Assembly: GCA_903917705.1 (NCBI GenBank) | Contig: CAIXBQ010000079.1 | Location: forward strand, 1-58,242 | DNA: 58,242 nt | Direction: 5' to 3' | Origin: an uncultured Verrucomicrobia subdivision 3 bacterium | Lineage (GTDB): Bacteria; Verrucomicrobiota; Verrucomicrobiia; Limisphaerales; UBA11358 | Part shown: piece after piece, positions 24,946-32,813 of the stretch | Layout of the letters: every line of letters begins with the position of its first letter | How positions within the stretch are numbered: the stretch's first letter is position 1 | The notes under the pieces: model-generated | Database searches by the model: none | Seen by the model: only the letters and a program-made list of their open reading frames with translations | Told to the model about the DNA's origin: nothing | Made by a program: the position numbers and the translations under genes

Positions 24946-24959
24946 GACTGTTTTGCCCG

Positions 24960-25250
24960 TTACGTATTGGCTCTCCTTCCTCTAACCAAATCCACTGCGA
25001 TGACAATCAGACAGTGCACGACCCAACCGATGGCCAGCGCCGGAATGGCGAAAAAAATTGTGCAGATAAAGATGCCGTCGAGCACCGCACCGAAATTGGA
25101 CGGATGAGTAAATAACAAAACCCAATATCCGGCCGCGGTAATTTCAGCCCCGGAACTGCCGATAGGTCCGATAAACCATGGCGGGACGAAGAGGCAAAGC
25201 GATAGCGACAACCAAAGCCAAATCTTCGTCTTGAATCGCTTCAGCGCCAT
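24960..25250 (-). CDS. Small membrane protein, function unknown
   Basis: A 96-residue protein with three hydrophobic segments (IWLWLSLSLCLFVPPWFIG, AAGYWVLLFTHP, and GIFICTIFFAIPALAIGWVV) and a basic C-terminus (RGRRANT). No family was recognised. ATG 25250 is preferred over ATG 25259, which adds only three residues. It lies 57 bp downstream of another small membrane protein gene on the same strand, so the two may be co-transcribed. Confidence 0.6.
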   Translation of the reverse strand: MALKRFKTKIWLWLSLSLCLFVPPWFIGPIGSSGAEITAAGYWVLLFTHPSNFGAVLDGIFICTIFFAIPALAIGWVVHCLIVIAVDLVRGRRANT

Positions 25251-25307
25251 AAATATCAAATCATGTTTTGCAACTGCCGGATGGCGGCTTGAACCGTGAC
25301 CATGGAT

Positions 25308-25676
25308 TTATTCTGGGCCGAGGGGGTGAGCCTGTAACGCATCCCGTCCAAAACCAATATAAAACACCGAGGCCATATCTGCATACACAACAAAAACCCC
25401 GAGGGCAATCAGCACTACAACACCAAGCCCGAACATCAAGCTCTTCACCTCATCGGAAACCTGAGCGCGGCTTTGCAGCGTCAGGGTGACCACCGACCAG
25501 ACAATGGGAATGGCGAAGCCCATCAGACCATAGGTATAAAGCATCAGTGCCGGAAACGGCATCGCCACCCCGGCGTTCAACGCGTGTCGGTGAACCAGCC
25601 CCGCGCCCAGCACTCCGGCCACCAGCACGCCGATTTGCATCACCGCCACCACCACAATGTTCCGGATTGAATTCAT
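25308..25676 (-). CDS. Membrane protein, function unknown
   Basis: A 122-residue protein with three predicted membrane helices (NIVVVAVMQIGVLVAGVLGA, LMLYTYGLMGFAIPIVWSVV, and LMFGLGVVVLIALGVFVVYA). No family was recognised. ATG 25676 gives MNSIRN with the first helix near the N-terminus. It lies in the accessory, repeat-flanked part of the window. Confidence 0.65.
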   Translation of the reverse strand: MNSIRNIVVVAVMQIGVLVAGVLGAGLVHRHALNAGVAMPFPALMLYTYGLMGFAIPIVWSVVTLTLQSRAQVSDEVKSLMFGLGVVVLIALGVFVVYADMASVFYIGFGRDALQAHPLGPE

Positions 25677-25787
25677 ATCACCCGCCAAGCCAGAGGCAGA
25701 AAGCCGGGCCGCTCCTCCCGAACGACCACTTGAACCACGTCAGCGGACTGATTCTCCGACGATTGAACTGATGACAGCTTGCGCATT

Positions 25788-26132
25788 TTAATATGGCCCA
25801 AAAATAATTTCTTTTGCCTTCTGAAGTTCAACTTGCAGAGCTTTCCGTTGCGAGTTAAGCGCGGCTTTCATCAGGTTCAAGTCGTGAACACGCAGCTCGG
25901 CTGGATAAACCTTCTCGCGGGTTGCCCGGCAGCGTTCACGCTCCCCTGCCGACAAATGCGACTCCGTCGATTCCACCAACCTCCTCATTGTTGCCACCTC
26001 TGACTGCATGGCAATCACGTCATTTTCCAGATTTTGCTGTTCGACGGTGGTCAGTTTGCAAGTGGAACCGCTGGGAGCATGGGCGCAACCAGCAATCGCC
26101 AACAACCATACAAGCATCAAGAGTTTGTTCAT
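25788..26132 (-). CDS. Small lipoprotein with coiled coil
   Basis: A 114-residue protein. The signal peptide MNKLLMLVWLLAIAGC ends in a lipobox, with the lipidated Cys at residue 16. The mature part is predicted to be helical and coiled (TVEQQNLENDVIAMQSEVAT, then LMKAALNSQRKALQVELQKA). ATG 26132 is chosen because it places the signal peptide at the N-terminus; an ATG at 26204 would bury it. No family recognised; probably an envelope spacer-type protein. Confidence 0.65.
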   Translation of the reverse strand: MNKLLMLVWLLAIAGCAHAPSGSTCKLTTVEQQNLENDVIAMQSEVATMRRLVESTESHLSAGERERCRATREKVYPAELRVHDLNLMKAALNSQRKALQVELQKAKEIIFGPY

Positions 26133-26330
26133 GCCATCTTCTTCATCATTCCCTGAACCAATGCCGCATTGAGCGGAAAGATGCTCGTTGCAACCAGCCG
26201 CCACAGTTGAATCTGCTTTAATCTATTCAAAGTTGGAACAGTCAAATCCCCGGTCGGCGGCAGCGGGTTGGGGTTCATGCGTTCGACCTTATTTCCGCGC
26301 TCCCCCAAAGTCGAGAGTAAAACGACCAAG

Positions 26331-26356
26331 CGGCTCGTGAGGACACTCGCCCCACC
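26331..26356. repeat. Dispersed palindromic repeat, inverted copy
   Basis: CGGCTCGTGAGGACACTCGC then CCCACC. It matches the reverse complement of 24905-24945 over about 25 bp with one or two differences, and has lost one arm of the palindrome. Confidence 0.6.
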
Positions 26357-26442
26357 AACTTGCCGGCACCCTCCCGCCGGACGCTCCGGCAGCCGCCCTT
26401 TTTGCCCCGGCCTCGGCCGCATTTGCCCCGGCGTTTGTCAAA

Positions 26443-26626
26443 TTGTCAGGAGCAAACTCGTAATTTGCTGGAGCAAACTCATGATTTGCACCAGACAATT
26501 TCATATTGTCAGGAGCAAACTCTCCATTTGCACCAGACAATTGCAACTTGTCAGGAGCAAACGCCCCATTTGCACCAGACAATTTCAAATTGTCAGGAGC
26601 AAACTCGCAGTTTGCTCCAGCAAATT
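26443..26626. repeat. Tandem array of 42-bp units made of 21-bp inverted half-units
   Basis: The box TTGTCAGGAGCAAAC starts at 26443, 26506, 26548 and 26590, giving spacings of 63, 42 and 42 bp, all multiples of 21. Each box is followed 21 bp later by TTTGCACCAGACAA (or TTTGCTCCAGCAAA at the end), its near inverted complement, so each unit can fold into an imperfect hairpin. The first unit carries one extra half-unit. Not a CRISPR: there are no unique spacers. Confidence 0.85.
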
Positions 26627-26982
26627 ACCCGGCCAAAGCGGCATTTGCTGGCCTTTCCGCGGATTCCCGATGTTTTCATGCCAACACCACCCGATCCGCT
26701 GAATTAAACATGAATACATTCATTGTAGTTCCCGGCCATCAGGCTCAAGGTCGATGTTAGATCCATGAAAAAACCGGCGACAAGCCCTTGCCCCTGCTCC
26801 GCACCCAATGCGGGGGGCGTCGGACAGAAAACCGTTTCCTGGATGCTGGAGGGACTATGGCCGATCAAAATCGTCCGGGCGCAACGTGGGGCGGAACCGA
26901 TGTAACCACCGGTAAGAAGTTCGCGTTTAACGCCGGATATTTTTATAACCGACCGGTCCCCGTCCTTCCCGAAAGCCCCGCC

Positions 26983-27600
26983 ATGAGCAAACCTAAACTG
27001 AGTCGCGCCTTCGCAAAACTAGCCGACGATCCGTTCGCGGACTTCGGTGATAACGTCCATGGAAGCATGAACCTCAATGCGGCATTCACCACGCCGATCA
27101 TCCTCATGGTGGATCTCCTCGCCCACGTGGCGGCGCTCCGCAGCGCCATCGTGGCCGTCCCCACCGGCGGCCATCCCGCCGCCATCGCCAAAATCGCCGC
27201 GCGCGAGCTCCTCCTCTCCGATCTCCGCGCCCTCGCCAGCTATATCGAGCAGCTTCCCGGCATGACCGATGTCATCGCCGTGACCTCCGGCTTCAATCTC
27301 ATCAAGCCGCGCACCAACATCCCGAAACTTCCCGAGCGCCCGGCCATCCTCACGGTCTTCAACGTGGCGAGCACCAAGCTCGGGGTGACCATCACCGGCG
27401 GCGCGAACACGATCTACTTCGAATTCCGCGCCACCGTGGACGGCAAGACCTACACCCTCGTCGGCACGTCGCCCTCCAAGCGCGACATCGTGCTGGAAAA
27501 CCTCATCCCCGGCACGAACTACACCATCGAATGCCGCGCCTGCGGCGGCCACAAGCTCTTCAGCGAGTGGAGCGATCCGGTGTCCCACATGTGCACCTGA
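26983..27600 (+). CDS. Protein with C-terminal fibronectin type III-like domain
   Basis: A 205-residue protein. The N-terminal part is helical (SRAFAKLADDPFADFGDNVH, then AHVAALRSAIVAVPTGGHPA), and the C-terminal part (about 115-205) is an FN3-like beta sandwich: PAILTVFNVASTKLGVTITG, YFEFRATVDGKTYTLVGTSP, LIPGTNYTIECRACGGHKLF, then SEWSDPV. There is no signal peptide from ATG 26983. An ATG at 26788 would add 65 residues of unlikely sequence. Similar helical-plus-FN3 proteins occur in multiple copies in Verrucomicrobiota; their function is unknown to me. Confidence 0.7.
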   Translation: MSKPKLSRAFAKLADDPFADFGDNVHGSMNLNAAFTTPIILMVDLLAHVAALRSAIVAVPTGGHPAAIAKIAARELLLSDLRALASYIEQLPGMTDVIAVTSGFNLIKPRTNIPKLPERPAILTVFNVASTKLGVTITGGANTIYFEFRATVDGKTYTLVGTSPSKRDIVLENLIPGTNYTIECRACGGHKLFSEWSDPVSHMCT

Positions 27601-27803
27601 TGTAAAGGGGGAATGGCGGGACGCAGCCGCCCACACCGGCTGCGCCCCGGCAAACCGGCGGCCGGCCGGAGCGGACGGGCGGGACGCAGGCGCATTTGCG
27701 AAATTCCCATTGAGGCTTATATTTGCAGCCGGTGCGCGGACGGGGGACGGCAAGGTCGCCCGCGCGTGTAACCTAGTGAAACCTTGTGAGGAAAGGAGTG
27801 TTT

Positions 27804-28100
27804 ATGATCATCTCAGTTCATCACTTGATCAATGATCCGGACCGGTGGCAACAGGCGACCATGCGCATCATGGCGCTGTCGGAACACGACCAACTGCCGA
27901 AGGGCCTCAAAGGCCTGCTGTTCCTGCCGGGCATGGACGGGCACAAGGCCGATTGCGTCTGGGAAGCGGACTCGCTGGAGTCCCTGCAAAAATTCCTGGA
28001 CCGGGAGATCGGCACGGGAGCGAAGAACGAATACTTCCAGGTGGACGACGCTTCGGCGTTCGGACTGCCGGTTCATCGCGAACTGCATCAGGCCGCGTGA
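27804..28100 (+). CDS. Small conserved hypothetical protein, possibly ferredoxin-like alpha/beta fold
   Basis: A 98-residue cytosolic protein with a good ribosome binding site (AAGGAG, 6 bp upstream of ATG 27804). The pattern MIISVHHLINDPDRWQQATM ... LFLPGMDGHKADCVWEADSL, ESLQKFLDREIG, and NEYFQVDDASAFGLP resembles small dimeric alpha/beta-barrel (DUF4242-like or ABM-like) proteins, in which a strand-helix repeat ends in an F.V....A motif. Its exact family is not certain. A hairpin at 27616-27645 precedes it, and a hairpin at 28135-28155 follows. Confidence 0.7.
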   Translation: MIISVHHLINDPDRWQQATMRIMALSEHDQLPKGLKGLLFLPGMDGHKADCVWEADSLESLQKFLDREIGTGAKNEYFQVDDASAFGLPVHRELHQAA

Positions 28101-28134
28101 CGGGCGCGGTTGGCAGGAAGTAAATCAGGCGAGG

Positions 28135-28155
28135 ACCGGGAGCGAACCTCCCGGT
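28135..28155. terminator. Hairpin between convergent genes
   Basis: ACCGGGAG and CTCCCGGT form a perfect 8-bp stem with a CGAAC loop. Only a short TTTT occurs some distance downstream on the plus strand, so terminator function is uncertain. Confidence 0.35.
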
Positions 28156-28240
28156 TCCCGCATTTTAAGCCTCAGCGACAGACCGGTGCGCTCAAGCAGG
28201 CGGGCCGGTTGCCCCTGCCCTCCGGCCTATGCTTGAAGCA

Positions 28241-29209
28241 TCACACCGCGAATTTCTTGCGGAGCATCTTGAGGCTGTCGGCCACGGCCTGGTCGGCATT
28301 TTGTTTGCCTTCCATTTCCAAGGAGACCCAACCGGTGTAGCCGACATCGGCCAGGATGCGCGCGATGCGGTCGTAGTCGAGATCGAGGGTGTACCAGACG
28401 CCGCCGCCGGGATAGGTTTTGGCCTGCACATAGACGGTGCGCGGGGCGATGAGCTCGAGCTTGGAGTAGGGATTCTCGAGGAAGTTGCCGGTGTCCATCA
28501 GGGCGCCGAGCCACGGCGAAGGGATGGCGTTGAGGATGCGCAGCAGGCCTTCGGGGGTGCGCGCGAGGCCCCAGTGATTCTCCAGGGCCAGCACGACGCC
28601 GCATTCCTCGGCCTTGTGCAGGCAGCGGGTGATGCCGTCGATGGCCCACTGGAAGCCTTCATCCTCGGTGTGGCCGGGCAGGACGGGCTCGATGCCGCGG
28701 TTCTTCATCAGTTCGTCGAAGTCGCGCGAGGTGCCCCAGCGGCCGGTGTTGATGCGCATGGAGGGGATGCCGAGCTCGTAGCAGATCTCGATGCATTTCT
28801 TGGTGTGCTCGACGTTCTCGGTGATGACGGCGGGGTCGGGGCTGAGAAAGGTCTGGTGCGTGGACATGCACACGGGCGCGACGCCGCAGTGGAAGGCGTG
28901 CCGCTTGAGCTTGCGCAGATAAGCGCGATGGGCGGGCGCGAGGGGCTCTTTCTCGGGCAGGTCCATCTGGCGGTGGAGAATGTCCACGCCGGCGACGCCG
29001 AGGGCGCCGAGCTTGTCCAGCACGGTCTCGATGGAGACGACGGGCCCGTCGAGGTGCCAGTAGGAATAAGTGCAGGCGCCGAGCTGGACGCGGGGCGTGC
29101 GGGACTTGCCGGTGGCGCCGAGGGCGGACGCGGGGACGCTGCCGGCGGCCAGGGTGCTGGCGCCGAGCAGCCCGGCGGTGTTGAGGAAGTTGCGACGGGT
29201 CATGTTCAT
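28241..29209 (-). CDS. Tat-exported sugar phosphate isomerase/epimerase (xylose isomerase-like TIM barrel)
   Basis: A 322-residue protein with a twin-arginine signal (TRRNFLNTAGLLGASTLAAG) and an AP-endonuclease-2/xylose-isomerase-like barrel. Visible barrel elements are LGACTYSYWHLDG, GVAGVDILHRQMD, KKCIEICYELGIPSMRINTG, the metal-binding ALENHWGLARTPEG (E and H), GALMDTGNFLEN (D), and VYVQAKTYPGG, ending in GYTGWVSLEMEGKQ with the last acidic ligand. These enzymes isomerise or epimerise sugars, or act on 3-keto sugars together with Gfo/Idh/MocA partners. It is the last gene of the leftward locus, 21 bp after the MFS gene. Confidence 0.88.
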   Translation of the reverse strand: MNMTRRNFLNTAGLLGASTLAAGSVPASALGATGKSRTPRVQLGACTYSYWHLDGPVVSIETVLDKLGALGVAGVDILHRQMDLPEKEPLAPAHRAYLRKLKRHAFHCGVAPVCMSTHQTFLSPDPAVITENVEHTKKCIEICYELGIPSMRINTGRWGTSRDFDELMKNRGIEPVLPGHTEDEGFQWAIDGITRCLHKAEECGVVLALENHWGLARTPEGLLRILNAIPSPWLGALMDTGNFLENPYSKLELIAPRTVYVQAKTYPGGGVWYTLDLDYDRIARILADVGYTGWVSLEMEGKQNADQAVADSLKMLRKKFAV

Positions 29210-29230
29210 GGCGTGGATGGATTAACGGGT

Positions 29231-30547
29231 TTAGTGACTGGGTTCAACAATGGCGGCGGTCTTGGGGGGATGGAAGAACAGCGCCAGGGCGATGATGGCG
29301 GCGATGGCGCAGAACATCGGCACGAGGAAGAGGCCGTGGAAGTTGGTGACGCCGTCGTGCATGAAGACTTTCTGGCCGAGATAGGGGCAGATGGAGTTGG
29401 CCAGCAGGCAGCCGAGGCCGAGGATCATGACATTGAACAAACCCTGCGCGCTGGCGCGGGCATCCTTGGGGAAATACGCATCCACGAAGATATAGACGGT
29501 CGCGAAGAAGAAGGCGTAGCAGATGCCGTGGAGGATCTGGACGGCGATGATGAGCCAGGGGTATTGCGGACAATAGGCATAGACGGCGAACCGCGCGGCG
29601 TGACCGAGGATGCCGACGATCATGGTGGCGCGCCAGCCGAGCCGCTTGAGGGTGGCGCCCAGGATGAACATGGTGAGCATCTCGGCGACCTGGCCGACGC
29701 TCATGACGGGCATGATCCAGTTGCCGGGGATGCCCACGCCGCCGGCGGTGGTCGCCGCGCCGAGGAAGGAGCCGGTCCAGTTGAAATAACAGTTGTGCAC
29801 GAAGGCGTCCATGAGGGTGACGATCCAGAGGACGAGCACGAAGGGATGCTTGAGGAGCTTGAGGGCCTCGAGCCAGGCGAGGCTCTCGCCGGCGCCTTCG
29901 CTGGCCTTCCTGGGGGGCGTGTGCGGCAAAACGAAGCTGAAGGCGGCCAGCAGCAGGGACGCCACGCCGGCGACGATGAAGGTCCAGACAGTGGCGGACT
30001 TGAGGGCGTCGCCGGTCAGTCCGGAGCTGAGCACGGTGCCCAGCCAGTTCACAAGACCGTGCGGGTTTGCGTCGTGGACCTTGTTCCAATCCACAAGGAT
30101 GAAGGTGAAGGGCCACGCGGCGAGGATCCAGCCGAGCGTGCCGCCCATGCGGACGAGGCCGAACTCCTTCTGCGGATCCTTCATGTTGGCGAAGGCGATG
30201 GAGTTGGTGATGGAAATGGTCGGGACGTACAGCAGGCAGTGCGTGAGCATCAGGCCGAAGAAGGGCCAGAAGCTTTTCGTGAAGGCGAGGCCGAGCATGG
30301 CGACGCCGCCGATGAGGTGGCTGAAGGCGAGGAATTTCTCGGCGGCGAAGTTGCGGTCGCAAAATTGGTTGCTGAAGAACATCCCGACGATGGCGGCGAT
30401 GGGAAAGGCGTTGAGGATCAGGGATTGTTCGCCCGGTGTGAAGCCGAGGCTGGGCAGGTAGCCGAAGATCAGCGGGAGCCAGGCGCCCCAGATGAAGAAT
30501 TCCAGCACCATCATGACGAAGAGTTTGAAGCGATGCGAGTTGCTCAT
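29231..30547 (-). CDS. MFS transporter of the nucleoside:H+ symporter (NupG/XapB-like) family
   Basis: A 438-residue inner-membrane transporter with 12 predicted helices. Family signatures are EFFIWGAWLPLIFGYLPSLG at the start, the CDRNFAAEKFLAFSHLIGG loop, and KEFGLVRMGGTLGWILAAWP, which is diagnostic of the NHS group. A charged central loop (LPHTPPRKASEGAGESLAWL) separates the two halves. Proven members carry nucleosides; relatives inside verrucomicrobial sugar loci are usually thought to carry sugars. Given neighbours on both sides (Gfo/Idh/MocA and isomerase), uptake of a sugar from the locus is a reasonable inference. Confidence 0.88.
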   Translation of the reverse strand: MSNSHRFKLFVMMVLEFFIWGAWLPLIFGYLPSLGFTPGEQSLILNAFPIAAIVGMFFSNQFCDRNFAAEKFLAFSHLIGGVAMLGLAFTKSFWPFFGLMLTHCLLYVPTISITNSIAFANMKDPQKEFGLVRMGGTLGWILAAWPFTFILVDWNKVHDANPHGLVNWLGTVLSSGLTGDALKSATVWTFIVAGVASLLLAAFSFVLPHTPPRKASEGAGESLAWLEALKLLKHPFVLVLWIVTLMDAFVHNCYFNWTGSFLGAATTAGGVGIPGNWIMPVMSVGQVAEMLTMFILGATLKRLGWRATMIVGILGHAARFAVYAYCPQYPWLIIAVQILHGICYAFFFATVYIFVDAYFPKDARASAQGLFNVMILGLGCLLANSICPYLGQKVFMHDGVTNFHGLFLVPMFCAIAAIIALALFFHPPKTAAIVEPSH

Positions 30548-30604
30548 GGGATTAATGGGGGTAATCAGGTGGCAGTGTGTCCGACCGGCGCGCGCGGGTG
30601 AAGC

Positions 30605-31663
30605 CTAAAGTGCGGTCACCGCGCCGGTGCGGAGGGAGGCTTCCTCGGCCTCGCAGATTTCGAGCGCGGTCACGCCATCGCGCGCAGTGACGATGCGCGG
30701 GGCGCGGCGGCGGGCCACGCAGTCGAGGATGTAGGCCACCTCGCCCGCATAGCCGTCGGTGCCTTCCGGTTTCACGGTGCGCGGCGGCTGGCCGGTTTCG
30801 GAGACGATGAGCGCATCGCTGCCGCGCGCGAGATCGTAGTCCAGCGTGGCGCGCTCGCAGAGGAGCGTGTAGGCCATGTTGAAGCCGCTCGCGAGCAGCC
30901 AGCTGCCTTCGGCATAAACCGACGGGCCGCCGGGATAATGATATTGCGTGACGACGTGGTTGATCGCGCCGGCGGGGCTGGTGACGCCGGTGGCGAAGAC
31001 GCCCGCCGGCCGGCCGAAGAGATGATTCACGAAATCGGTGTCATGGATGTGCAAATCGAACAGCGCACCGCCGAGATCGCCCCCGCCGGTGTAAGTCCCC
31101 GCCTGACTCCATGCGGGCATGGCCGACACGCGCCGGAACCGCGCGGCGAGCACCTTGCCATAGGTCTGCTCGACCACCACCTGCTTGAGCCAGCTCCAGC
31201 CGGGCCAGAACCGCATGCACATCGCAGGCATCAGGAAGCCCGGCGATTGCTCCGCCACCGCCAGGATTTCGCGGGCCGCCGCCGAGGTGCGGGCCAGCGG
31301 CTTCTCGCACAGCACATGCTTGCCGGCCTTGAGCACGGCCATCGCCTGCGCCGGATGCAGGGGCGTCGGCGTGCAAAGGTCCACCAGCTCGACCTCCGGC
31401 GCGGCGAGCAGCTCTTCGAGCGTCCGGAAGACTTTCACCTGCGGCCCCAGCACGATGTCGTCGGACTTCTTGATGTTGCCCGCGACGCCTGACAGCACGC
31501 CATTCACCGGCACGCGGACGGCGTCGCAGACCGCCACGACGCGCGCCTGCGGATTATCCAGATAAGCGCGCAGATGCGTCACGCCCATGAAGCCAAGACC
31601 AACGACCGCGACGTTCACCGGGTTTGCCGGACGGACGGGATGGGAAGACTGGGAGTTTGACAT
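30605..31663 (-). CDS. Gfo/Idh/MocA family oxidoreductase (cytosolic)
   Basis: A 352-residue NAD(P)-dependent oxidoreductase without a signal peptide. The Rossmann motif VAVVGLGFMGVTHLRAYLD starts near residue 18, VVAVCDAV ends the second strand, CTPTPLHPAQAM follows, and the conserved HVLCEKPLAR has the catalytic Lys. The C-terminal domain has GGALFDLHIHDTDFVNHLFG, typical of inositol/sugar dehydrogenases of the family. The partner isomerase gene ends 10 bp upstream, so the two are co-translated. Substrate unknown; a pentose or keto-sugar from the locus is plausible. Confidence 0.9.
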   Translation of the reverse strand: MSNSQSSHPVRPANPVNVAVVGLGFMGVTHLRAYLDNPQARVVAVCDAVRVPVNGVLSGVAGNIKKSDDIVLGPQVKVFRTLEELLAAPEVELVDLCTPTPLHPAQAMAVLKAGKHVLCEKPLARTSAAAREILAVAEQSPGFLMPAMCMRFWPGWSWLKQVVVEQTYGKVLAARFRRVSAMPAWSQAGTYTGGGDLGGALFDLHIHDTDFVNHLFGRPAGVFATGVTSPAGAINHVVTQYHYPGGPSVYAEGSWLLASGFNMAYTLLCERATLDYDLARGSDALIVSETGQPPRTVKPEGTDGYAGEVAYILDCVARRRAPRIVTARDGVTALEICEAEEASLRTGAVTAL

Positions 31664-31673
31664 ATTTTTGGAA

Positions 31674-32576
31674 TCAGCCGATGGATTTGAGCACCACTTC
31701 GCGCGCCGCGCAGATGTCCGCGACCCGCTGCGCGCCGGCTTCGCGCTCGATGACCAGATTGCCGGTGTAATGAATCTGCTTCAGCGTGGCGAAGAAGTTC
31801 GGCCAATCCACGTCGCCGGTGCCGACAACAACTTCCTCGCCCCAGGTGCCGGGAACCGGCGTGCGCTTGGCGTCCTTGATGTGGACCTGACGGATCCACG
31901 GCCCCAGCACGCGCACCGCGACGATGGGATCGCCCTTGCCGTAGAGAATCATATTGGCGGGATCGAAGTTCACCCCCAGGTTTGGATGATCAAGCTTTTC
32001 CAGGAGGGCAGCCAGCGCCGGCGCGTGTTCCTGTCCGGTTTCCAAGGCGAGGGCGATCCGTTCCTTCGCAAAGATCCCCGCCACGACGGTCAGGCGATCC
32101 AGCATCTTCGCGTAGGCCGGGTCGGCTTCGGCGTCGGGCAGGAAGCCGGCGTGAAAGGTGACGAGCTTCAGGCCCAGTTCCACCGCGAGCTTCACGGTGG
32201 CACGGATGTTTTGCAAATTCTGTGCCCACGTCGCGTCCGGCGCGATGCCGCCCGTGACCCGGATGGATGACAGCGTGGAATAGTCTTCGCCCACGCAGCC
32301 GAACATGCCGGAAACCAGCGCGAGGTTGGCCGAATGGAGCGCCCGGGCCGTGTCCCGCCAAAGGGCAGGCGATTCACGGAGCGGATCCAGCGCCAGCTGG
32401 ACGCGGCCAAGACCGGTGCCGCGCAGCCGGGCCACCAACGCTTGCAGATCCGGCGGCTGGAGCGACCAACTGCACACGGCAAGGCGCTCGTTTAAAACAA
32501 CGTTTCTTCGTTCCCGCTCCGCTTCCGCTCCGGCCTCAAACGCGGGATGGGAACGCCCATGTTCAGCGAATGACAT
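31674..32576 (-). CDS. Sugar phosphate isomerase/epimerase (xylose isomerase-like TIM barrel, cytosolic)
   Basis: A 300-residue TIM-barrel protein without a signal peptide. Elements are LAVCSWSLQPPDLQALVARL, VQLALDPLRESP, AVELGLKLVTFHAGFLPD, ALETGQEHAPALAALLEKL (E as metal ligand), LGVNFDPANMILYG (D), VHIKDAKRTPVPG (H) and NLVIEREAGAQRVAD (E). This is the standard metal set of the AP-endonuclease-2-like sugar isomerases. The start ATG 32576 gives a 30-residue basic leader before the barrel; a GTG (VVLNERLAV) about 25 codons in is an alternative. The 237-bp gap upstream separates it from the arabinofuranosidase gene. Confidence 0.88.
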   Translation of the reverse strand: MSFAEHGRSHPAFEAGAEAERERRNVVLNERLAVCSWSLQPPDLQALVARLRGTGLGRVQLALDPLRESPALWRDTARALHSANLALVSGMFGCVGEDYSTLSSIRVTGGIAPDATWAQNLQNIRATVKLAVELGLKLVTFHAGFLPDAEADPAYAKMLDRLTVVAGIFAKERIALALETGQEHAPALAALLEKLDHPNLGVNFDPANMILYGKGDPIVAVRVLGPWIRQVHIKDAKRTPVPGTWGEEVVVGTGDVDWPNFFATLKQIHYTGNLVIEREAGAQRVADICAAREVVLKSIG

Positions 32577-32813
32577 AACAAGTTTTGTAGTTTAACGCGG
32601 CAATTCGTTGATAGTGATTCAAATTCCGCCGCCAGACAAGTCTGGTTGAGCAACAGCCGGGGTTGGTAGGAATAGCTTTGATTTTCCGGCAGATCGTCCT
32701 CGTCATCATGCGCGAGCGGTTCTGACAAGGCCCGGTCGGATGCCCGGCAGAGCGTTCCAGGGAATCAAGTTCGAAGCGGGCAAGTCGGAAAGTGAAGACG
32801 TGGCTGGCGCCGG

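Larger units (their letters stand above)
24495..24959. other. Repeat-rich intergenic region, 465 bp
   Basis: No coding gene was found. In order it holds three hairpins (24518-24610), the last a terminator; a paired-hairpin element (24646-24699); a second paired-hairpin element (24788-24859); and a palindromic dispersed repeat (24905-24945). Short open frames here are produced by the GC-rich repeats. Confidence 0.7.
26133..26982. other. Intergenic region with repeat array, 850 bp
   Basis: No gene could be supported. It contains the inverted copy of the dispersed repeat (26331-26356) and the 42-bp array (26443-26626). Several frames stay open across the array on both strands because the period is a multiple of three, but none has a convincing start, ribosome site or recognisable protein. 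The last 200 bp may hold the promoter of the FN3-like gene. Confidence 0.5.

Noticed and set aside
26443-26626. Possible CRISPR array.
   Set aside because: The 42-bp units are contiguous repeats made of inverted half-units, without unique spacers, and no cas gene is in the window.
26268-26760. Proteins of 84-144 residues read through the 42-bp array on either strand.
   Set aside because: Several frames on both strands are open for the same trivial reason (period divisible by three). None has a ribosome site or a non-repetitive conserved part.
26788-26982. A 65-residue N-terminal extension of the FN3-like protein.
   Set aside because: The sequence from 26788 has no domain or signal-peptide character, while MSKPKLSRAFAKLADDPFAD from 26983 begins a regular helical segment.
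28229-30601. A 790-codon rightward open frame rich in Gly, Asp and Glu.
   Set aside because: It is the antisense shadow of the isomerase and MFS genes, which have clear family motifs and membrane helices; the shadow has no recognisable domain and a composition produced by reversed GC-rich codons.
32632-32645. CCAGAC-AA-GTCTGG inverted repeat upstream of the cytosolic isomerase gene as an operator.
   Set aside because: A single short palindrome with no second copy in the window and no regulator linked to it; kept only as a note.
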